From Hyperoodon ampullatus (taxonomy: Eukaryota > Chordata > Mammalia > Artiodactyla > Ziphiidae): 64,000 nt of DNA. Below the pieces are notes generated by a model. The model saw only the letters and a program-made list of their open reading frames with translations. It was not told the origin of the DNA and did no database searches. The DNA lies in assembly GCA_949752795.1 (NCBI GenBank), contig OX457057.1, positions 160,557,980 to 160,621,979 on the forward strand. Direction: 5' to 3'. Made by a program: the position numbers and the translations under genes. Positions 57,645 through 64,000 of the stretch are shown in pieces. Every line of letters starts with the position of its first letter. The stretch's first letter is position 1.

Positions 57645-58559
57645 ATGAGAAGACAGAAAAACACACAGCAGGTGAAGGAGCAAGATAAAAACCTACCAGA
57701 CCTAACAAATGAAGAGGTAATAGGCAGTCTACCTGAAAAAGAATTCAGAATAATGATAGTAAAGATGATCCAAGATTCTATTTCCAAGATCCAAAATCTT
57801 GGAAATAGAATAGACAAAATGCAAGAAACAGTTAACAAGGACCTAGAAGAACTAAAGATGAATCAAGCATCGATTAAAAACACAATAAATGAAATGAAAA
57901 ATACTCTAGATGGGATTAATAGCAGAATAACTGAGGCAGAAAAACGGATAAGTGAGGTGGAAGATAAAATAGTGGAAATAACTGATGCAGAGCAAAATAA
58001 AGAAAAAAGAATGAAAAGAACAGAGGACAGTCTCAGAGACCTCTGGGACAACATTAAACGCACCAACATTCGAATTATAGGGGTTCCAGAAGAAGAAGAG
58101 AAAAAGAAAGGAACTGAGAAAATATTTGAAGAGATTATAGTTGAAAACTTCCCTAATATGGGAAAGGAAACAGTTAATCATGTCCAGGAGGCACAGAGAG
58201 TCCCATACAGAATAAATCCAAGGAGAAATACGCCAAGACACATATTAATCAAACTGTCAAAAATTAAACACAAAGAAATCATATTAAAAGCAGCAAGGGA
58301 AAAACAACAAATAACACACAAGGGAATCCCCATCAGGTTAACAGCTGATCTCTCAGCAGAAACTCTACAAGCCAGAAGGGAGTGGCAGGACATACTTAAA
58401 GTGATGAAGGAGAGAAACCTGCAACCAAGATTACTCTACCCAGCAAGGATCTCATTCAGATTGGATGGAGAAATTAAAACCTTTACAGACAAGCAAAAGC
58501 TGCGAGAGTTCAGCACCACCAAACCAGCTTTACAACAAATGCTAAAGGAACTTCTCTAG
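57645..58559 (+). CDS. LINE-1 ORF1p, RNA-binding chaperone
   Basis: Intact frame of 304 residues. ORF1p coats L1 RNA in the cytoplasm as a trimer and is required for retrotransposition. Seen: a charged N terminus, a coiled coil from about residue 30 to 120 (…NEMKNTLDGINSRITEAEKR…), the RRM from about 128 (LWDNIKRTNIRIIGVPEEEE) to about 225, then the C-terminal domain with REWQDILKVMKERNLQPR and KLREFSTTKPALQQMLKELL. The ATG at 57645 is the L1-type start (MRRQKNTQQ). Slightly shorter than the human protein (338). Residues 44-50 (DSISKIQ) look like an inserted heptad made by an inverted duplication. ORF2 follows after 58 nt, the usual L1 spacing. Coding integrity does not prove activity. Confidence 0.93.
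   Translation: MRRQKNTQQVKEQDKNLPDLTNEEVIGSLPEKEFRIMIVKMIQDSISKIQNLGNRIDKMQETVNKDLEELKMNQASIKNTINEMKNTLDGINSRITEAEKRISEVEDKIVEITDAEQNKEKRMKRTEDSLRDLWDNIKRTNIRIIGVPEEEEKKKGTEKIFEEIIVENFPNMGKETVNHVQEAQRVPYRINPRRNTPRHILIKLSKIKHKEIILKAAREKQQITHKGIPIRLTADLSAETLQARREWQDILKVMKERNLQPRLLYPARISFRLDGEIKTFTDKQKLREFSTTKPALQQMLKELL
57774..57811 (+). repeat. Perfect 16-bp inverted repeat in ORF1 (heptad insert)
   Basis: Arms attctatttccaagat (57775-57790) and atcttggaaatagaat (57796-57811) with a 5-nt loop. The left 21 nt (57774-57794) are bounded by two copies of gatccaa (57767-57773 and 57788-57794). This segment adds seven codons in frame and has no counterpart in the ORF1 copy at 52490-52540. Confidence 0.9.
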
Positions 58560-61500
58560 GCAAGAAACACAACAGAAGGAATATACCTACAATAACGAAC
58601 CCAAAGCAATTAAGGAAATGGGAATAGGAACATACATATCAATAATTACCTTAAATGTAAATGGACTAAATGCTCCCACCAAAAGACACAGATTGGCTGA
58701 ATGGATACAAAAACAAGACCCATATATATGCTGTCTACAAGAGACCCACTTCAGACCTAGAGACACATACAGACTGAAAGTAAGGGGATGGAAAAAGATA
58801 TTCCATGCAAATGGAAATCAAAAGAAAGCTGGAGTAGCAATTCTTATATCAGACAAAATAGACTTTAAAATAAAGACTATTAGAAGAGACAAAGAAGGAC
58901 ACTACATAACGATCAAGGAATCGATCCAAGAAGAAGATATAACAATTGTAAATATTTATGCACCCAACATAGGAGCACCTCAATACATAAGGCAAATACT
59001 AACAGCCATAAAAGGGGAAATCGACAGTAACACAATCATAGTAGGGGACTTTAACACCCCACTTTCACCAATGGATAGATCATCCAAAATGAAAATAAAT
59101 AAGGAAACACAAGCTTTAAATGATACATTAAACAAGATGGACTTAATTGATATTTGTAGGACATTCCATCCAAAAACAACAGAATACACATTTTTCTCAA
59201 GTGCTCATGGAACATTCTCCAGGATAGATTATATTTTGGGTCACAAATCAAGCCTTGGTAAATTTAAGAAAATTGAAATTGTATCAAGTATCTTTTCCGA
59301 CCACAATGCTATGAGACTAGACATCAATTACAGGAAAAGATCTGTAAAAAATACAAACACATGGAGGCTAAACAATACACTACTCAATAACGAAGTGATC
59401 ACTGAAGAAATCAAAGAGGAAATTTAAAAATACCTAGAAACAAATGACAATGGAGACACGACGACCCAAAACCTATGGGACGCAGCAAAAGCAGTTCTAA
59501 GGGGGAAGTTTATAGCAATACAATCCCACCTTAAGAAACAGGAAATATCTCGAGTAAACAACCTGACCCTGCACCTAAAGCAATTAGAGAAAGAAGAAGA
59601 AAAAAAAAACCCCAAAGTTAGCAGAAGGAAAGAAATCATAAAGATCAGATCAGAAATAAATGAAAAAGAAATGAAGGAAACGATAGCAAAGATCAATAAA
59701 ACTAAAAGCTGGTTCTTTGAGAAGATAAACAAAACTGACAAACCATTAGCCAGACTCATCAAGAAAAAAAGGGAGAAGACTCAAATCAATAGAATTAGAA
59801 ATGAAAAAGGAGAAGTAACAACTGACACTGAAGAAATACAAAAGATCATGAGAGATTACTACAAGAAACTCTATGCCAATAAAATGGACAACCTGGAAGA
59901 AATGGACAAATTCTTAGAAATGCACAACTGGCCAAGACTGAATCAGGAAGAAATAGAAAATATGAATAGATCAATCACAAGCACTGAAATTGAAACTGTG
60001 ATTAAAAATCTTCCAACAAACAAAAGCCCAGGACCAGATGGCTTCACAGGCGAATTCTATCAAACATTTAGAGAAGAGCTAACACCCATCCTTCTCAAAC
60101 TCTTCCAAACAATTTCAGAGGAAGGAACACTCCCAAACTCATTCTACGAGGCCACCATCACCTTGATACCAAAACCAGGCAAGGATGTCACAAAGAAAGA
60201 AAACTACAGGCCAATATCACTGATGAACATAGATGCAAAAATCCTCAACAAAATACTAGCAAACAGAATCCAACAGCACATTAAAAGGATCATACACCAT
60301 GATCAAGTGGGGTTTATTCCAGGAATGCAAGGATTCTTCAATATACGCAAATCAATCAATGTGATACACCATATTAACAAGTCGAAGGAGAAAAACCATA
60401 TGATCATCTCAATAGATGCAGAGAAAGCTTTTGACAAAATTCAACACCCATTGATGATAAAAACCCTGCAGAAAGCAGGCATAGAGGGAACTTTCCTCAA
60501 CATAATAAAGGCCATATATGACAAACCCACAGCCAACATTGTCCTCAATGGTGAAAAACTGAAACCATTTCCACTAAGATCAGTAACAAGACAAGGCTGC
60601 CCACTCTCACCACTCTTATTCAACCTAGTTTTGGAAGTTTTAGCCACAGCAATCAGAGAAGAAAAGGAAATAAAAGGAATCCAAATTGGAAAAGAAGAAG
60701 TAAAGCTGTCACTGTTTGCAGATGACATGATACTATACATAGAGAATCCTAAAGATGCTACCAGAAAACTACTAGAGCTAATCAATGAATTTGGTAAAGT
60801 AGCAGGATACAAAATTAATGCACAGAAATCTCTGGCATTCCTGTACACTAATGATGAAAAATCTGAAAATGAAATCAAGAAAACACTCCCATTTACCATT
60901 GCAACAAAAAGAATAAAATATCTAGGAATAAACCTACCTAAGGAGACAAAAGACCTGTATGCAGAAAATTATAAGACAATGATGAAAGAAATTAAAGATG
61001 ATACAAATAGATGGGAGAGATATACCATGCTCCTGGATTGGAAGAATCAATATTGTGAAAATGACTCTACTACCCAAAGCAATCTACAGATTCAATGCAA
61101 TCCCTATCAAACTACCACTGGCATTTTTCACAGAACTAGAACAAAAAATTTCAAAATTTGTTTGGAAAAACAAAAGACCCCGAATAGCCAAAGCAATCTT
61201 GAGAACGAAAAACGGAGCTGGAGGAATCAGGCTCCCTGACTTCAGACTATACTACAAAGCTACAGTAATCAAGACAGTGTGGTATTGGCACAAAAACAGA
61301 AAGATGGATCAATGGAACAGGATAGAAAGTCCAGAGAGAAACCCACGCACTTATGGTCAACTTATCTTTGATAAAGGAGGCAGGAATGTACAGTGGAGAA
61401 AGGACAGCCTCTTCAATAAGTGGTGCTGGGAAAACTGGACAGGGACATGTAAAAGTATGAGATTAGATCATTCCCTAACACCATACACAAAAATAAGCTC

Positions 61501-62115
61501 AAAATGGATTAAAGACCTAAATGTAAGGCCAGACACTATCAAACTCTTAGAGGAAAACAGGCAGAACACTCTATGACATAAATCACAGCAAGATCCTTTT
61601 GGACCCACCTCCTAGAGAAATGGAAATAAAAACAAAGATAAACAAATGGGACCTAATGAAACTTCAAAGCTTTTGCACAGCAAAGGAAACCATAAACAAG
61701 ACCAAAAGACAACCCTCAGAATGGGAGAAAATATTTGCAAATGAAGCAACTGACAAAGGATTAATCTCCAAAATTTATAAACAGCTCATGCAGCTCAATA
61801 GCAAAAAAGCAAACAACCCAATCCAAAAATGGGCAGAAGACTTAAATAGGCATTTCTCCAAAGAAGATATACAGACTGCCAACAAACACATGAAAGAATG
61901 CTCAACATCATTAATCATTAGAGAAATGCAAATCAAAACTACAATGAGATATCATCTCACACCAGTCAGAATGGCCATCATCAAGAAATCTAGAAACAAT
62001 AAATGCTGGAGAGGGTGTGGAGAAAAGGGAACACTCTTGCACTGCTGGTGGGAATGTGAACTGGTACAGCCACTATGGAGAACAGTATGGAGGTTCCTTA
62101 AAAAACTAAAAATAG

Positions 62116-62312
62116 GGGCTTCCCTGGTGGCGCAGTGGTTGGGAGTCCGCCTGCCAACGCAGGGGACACGGGTTTGTGCCCCGGTCCGGGAGGATCCCAC
62201 ATGCCGCGGAGCGGCTGGGCCCGTGAGGCATGGCCGCTGGGCCTGCGCGCCCGGAGCCTGTGGTCTGCAACGGGAGAGGCCACAGCAGTGAGAAGCCCGC
62301 GTACCGAAAAAA
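62116..62312 (+). mobile_element. CHR-2 type SINE inside ORF2
   Basis: Starts gggcttccctggtggcgcag, ends gcccgcgtaccg plus about 12 A. The 16-base TSD aaaaaactaaaaatag is perfect (62100-62115 and 62313-62328). A-box-like tggcgcagtgg and B-box-like gggtttgtgcccc are visible. Confidence 0.97.
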
Positions 62313-62497
62313 AAAAAACTAAAAATAGAACTACCATATGACCCAGCAATCCCACTACTAGGCATATACCCTGAGAAAACCATAATTCAAAAAGAGACAT
62401 GTACCAAAATGTTCATTGCAGCTCTATTCACAATAGCCCGGAGCTGGAAACAACCTAAGTGTCCATCATCGGATGAATGGATAAAGAAGATGTGGCA

Positions 62498-62711
62498 GGG
62501 CTTCCCTGGTGGCGCAGTGGTTGAGAGTCCGCCTGCCGATGCAGGGGACACGGGTTCGTGCCCCGGTCTGGGAAGATCCCACATGCCGCGGAGCGGTTGG
62601 GCCCGTGAGCCATGGCCGTTGAGCCTGCGCGTCCGGAGCCTGTGCTCCGCAATGGGAGAGGCCACAACAGTGAGAGGCCCACGTACAGCAAAAAAAAAAA
62701 AAAAAAAAAAA
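62498..62711 (+). mobile_element. CHR-2 type SINE inside ORF2, second copy
   Basis: Starts gggcttccctggtggcgcag, ends gcccacgtacagc plus about 24 A. The 15-base TSD aaagaagatgtggca is perfect (62483-62497 and 62712-62726). It lies 185 bp downstream of the first SINE, same orientation. Confidence 0.97.
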
Positions 62712-62922
62712 AAAGAAGATGTGGCACATACATACAATGGAATATTACTCAGCCATAAAAAGAAACAAAACTGAGCTATTTGTAATGAGGTGGATAGACC
62801 TAGAGTCTGTCATACAGAGTGAAGTAAGTCAGAAAGAGAAAGACATATACCGTATGCTAACACATATATATGGAATTAAAAAAAAAAATGTCATGAAGAA
62901 CCTAGGGGTAAAATGGGAATAA

Positions 62923-63208
62923 AGACACAGACCTACTTGAGAATGGACTTGAGGATATGGGGAGGGGGAAGGGTAAGCTGTGACAAAGCGAAAGAGAGGC
63001 ATGGACATATACACACTACCAAACGTAAGGTAGATAGATAGTGGGAAGCAGCCGCAGAGCACAGGGAGATCAGCTCGGTGCTTTGTGACCGCCTGGAGGG
63101 GTGGGATGGGGAGGGTGGGAGGGAGTGAGATGCATGAGGGAAGGGATGTGGGAACAGATGTATATGTATGACTGATTCACTTTGTTATAAAGCAGAAACA
63201 ATAAAAAT
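62923..63208 (+). other. L1 3'UTR with G-rich purine tract, shortened end
   Basis: Contains 'ggatatggggagggggaagg' near 62955 and a four-run G tract at 63096-63124 (ggggtgggatggggagggtggg-like), a known feature of L1 3'UTRs. It ends 'ttataaagcagaaac' and then an AATAAAAATAAAAAA tail, earlier than the usual L1 end ('caataaag' after 'ttatactc'). Confidence 0.75.
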
Positions 63209-63219
63209 AAAAAATTCTA

Positions 63220-63481
63220 TACAAACTCTTCTACAACATAAAAGAGGAGGAAACAAGTCTCAATTCATTCTATGAGGCCAACATTATCTGATCCCCAAAC
63301 CAAAGATATTACAAAAAAAGAAAACTACAGACCAATATACCTCATGAACACAGACACAAAAATCTTTCACTAAATTTTAGCAAATCTAATTCAGCAATAT
63401 ATTAAAAAATAATGCCATGACAAAGTAGGATTATCCCAGGAATGTAAGGTTGGGTTTAACATTTAAAAATAAATCAATGTT
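63220..63481 (+). mobile_element. Older LINE-1 ORF2 fragment, right of the young L1
   Basis: 'ctcaattcattctatgaggc', 'aaactacagaccaatatacc' and 'caaagtaggattatcccagg' match the reverse transcriptase region (compare 60130-60330) and continue directly from the fragment ending at 55206. Confidence 0.88.
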
Positions 63482-63690
63482 GGGCTTCCCTGGTGGCGCA
63501 GTGGTTGGGGGTCCGCCTGCCGATGCAGGGGACGTGGGTTCGTGCCCCGGTCTGGGAGGATCCCACATGCCGCGGAGCGGCTGGGCCCGTGAGCCATGGC
63601 CGCTGAGCCTGCGCATCCGGAGCCTGTGCTCCGCAACGGGAGAGGCCACAACAGTGAGAGGCCCGCGTACCGCAAAAAGAAAAATAAAAA

Positions 63691-63710
<20 letters not shown>
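63482..63710 (+). mobile_element. CHR-2 type SINE with (AAAT)n tail
   Basis: Starts gggcttccctggtggcgcag, ends gcccgcgtaccgc followed by 'aaaaagaaaaataaaaatta' and (AAAT)n. TSD approximately aaataaatcaatgt / aaataaataaatgt; the tail microsatellite blurs it. Inserted in the older L1. Confidence 0.94.
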
Positions 63711-63722
<12 letters not shown>

Positions 63723-63900
63723 ATGTAGTTCACCATATTAACAAAAGAAAAAAGAAAAAAAGTACAATTATCTCAATCGATGCAGAAAAAAAATTTTGAC
63801 AAACTCCAATACATTGCTGATAAAAATCATTCAGTAAATTAGGAATGGAAGGCTACTTTCTCAGTACACTAGATTATCAACAAACATCTACAGCAACCCG
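63711..63900 (+). mobile_element. Older LINE-1 ORF2 fragment, last part
   Basis: 'ttcaccatattaacaaaaga', 'acaattatctcaatcgatgc' and 'ggaatggaaggctactttct' continue the reverse transcriptase region (compare 60360-60500) to about 63900. Confidence 0.8.
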
Positions 63901-63966
63901 TTCCACCACTGTCTCCATACTTACTTCTAAAACTTATTGAAAAGAAAAGAAAACTTATTTAAAGCT

Positions 63967-64000
63967 GTGGGGGGGGGGGTGTCAGTGGGATGAATTGGGA
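63967..64000 (+). mobile_element. Start of an L1 3'UTR fragment, cut by the window edge
   Basis: A run of about 12 G, then 'agtgggatgaattggga', which matches 5960-5980 of the fragment in Tigger1. It continues beyond the window. Confidence 0.6.

Larger units (their letters stand above)
58618..62922 (+). pseudogene. LINE-1 ORF2p, endonuclease-reverse transcriptase, disrupted
   Basis: ORF2p nicks DNA and reverse transcribes L1 and SINE RNA at the nick. Seen in order: endonuclease (58618 on; QETHF with catalytic E, NIYAPN, GDFNTPLSP, SDHNA), a Z-like linker, reverse transcriptase with FADD at 60715-60726 (residues about 700-703), and the C-terminal cysteine motif C-X3-C-X7-H-X4-C at 62004-62057. 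Lesions: TAA at 59425-59427 (codon 270), one extra base near 61012-61017, a two-base loss near 61556-61560, SINEs at 62116 and 62498. Open parts are 58618-59427, 59428-61239 (same frame), 60998-61576 and 61599-62115. No full ORF2p can be made. Confidence 0.95.
55207..63208 (+). mobile_element. Young full-length LINE-1 (cetartiodactyl type)
   Basis: Complete L1 with 5'UTR (55207-57644), ORF1 (57645-58559), ORF2 (58618 to about 62922) and 3'UTR ending in 'agcagaaac' plus an A-rich tail. TSD aaaaaattcta (55196-55206 and about 63209-63219). About 7.6 kb once the two SINEs at 62116 and 62498 are removed. One nonsense change, two frameshifts and two SINEs make it immobile by itself. The whole lies in an older L1 in the same orientation. 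Confidence 0.95.

Overview
The window is nuclear DNA from a mammal, most probably a cetacean (whale, dolphin or porpoise). The deciding evidence is a dense set of tRNA-derived SINEs of the CHR type (opening ggcttccctggtggcgcag; in the short form ending gcccgcgtaccgc plus an A tail). Several still have perfect target-site duplications (TSDs). CHR SINEs are known from cetaceans, hippos and ruminants; the ruminant Bov-tA/BovB repeats were not seen. The young LINE-1 is of the cetartiodactyl type. A hippo-like source cannot be excluded from sequence alone.

I found no host protein-coding exon, tRNA, rRNA, CRISPR array or bacterial-style operon. Nearly every open reading frame lies in a transposon, most of them in SINEs. 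The only long, recognisable proteins are LINE-1 ORF1p (intact, 304 codons) and ORF2p (broken).

Layout. 1-5 kb: old interspersed repeats, a MER20 hAT element and AT-rich unique DNA. 5.1-8.35 kb: an old L1 whose 5'UTR is joined directly to ORF2, split by a nearly full-length Tigger1 DNA transposon that itself holds a short L1 3' insertion. 8.3-11.3 kb: L2-like and L1 3'UTR remnants with three SINEs and a CA repeat. 11.3-21 kb: mostly unassigned DNA with MIR and L1 scraps and three SINEs. 21.1-23.3 kb: a CHR-2 SINE, then an LTR-like repeat split by a 1.06-kb insertion that looks like an L1 3' transduction. 23.3-28.7 kb: a long decayed L1 hit by two SINEs and another L1 tail. 28.7-52 kb: L2, MIR, MER5-type and ERV-LTR remnants, five SINEs, decayed L1 pieces, very short L1 3' insertions and a 630-bp purine tract. 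52.2-53.6 kb: a three-deep nested insertion, followed by a small hAT element. 54.7-63.9 kb: a young, full-length L1 (about 8 kb) inside an older L1. The young copy has its CpG-rich 5'UTR, CCTT microsatellite, ORF1, interrupted ORF2 and 3'UTR, and carries two SINEs near its 3' end. The window closes in another L1 3' fragment.

How the parts relate. L1 ORF2p supplies the endonuclease and reverse transcriptase that also mobilise SINEs, and the TSDs and A tails here fit that model. The most unusual point is in the young L1 ORF1: a 16-bp perfect inverted repeat marks what looks like an in-frame 21-nt inverted duplication, adding exactly one heptad (7 residues) to the coiled coil. No previously unknown gene system was recognised.
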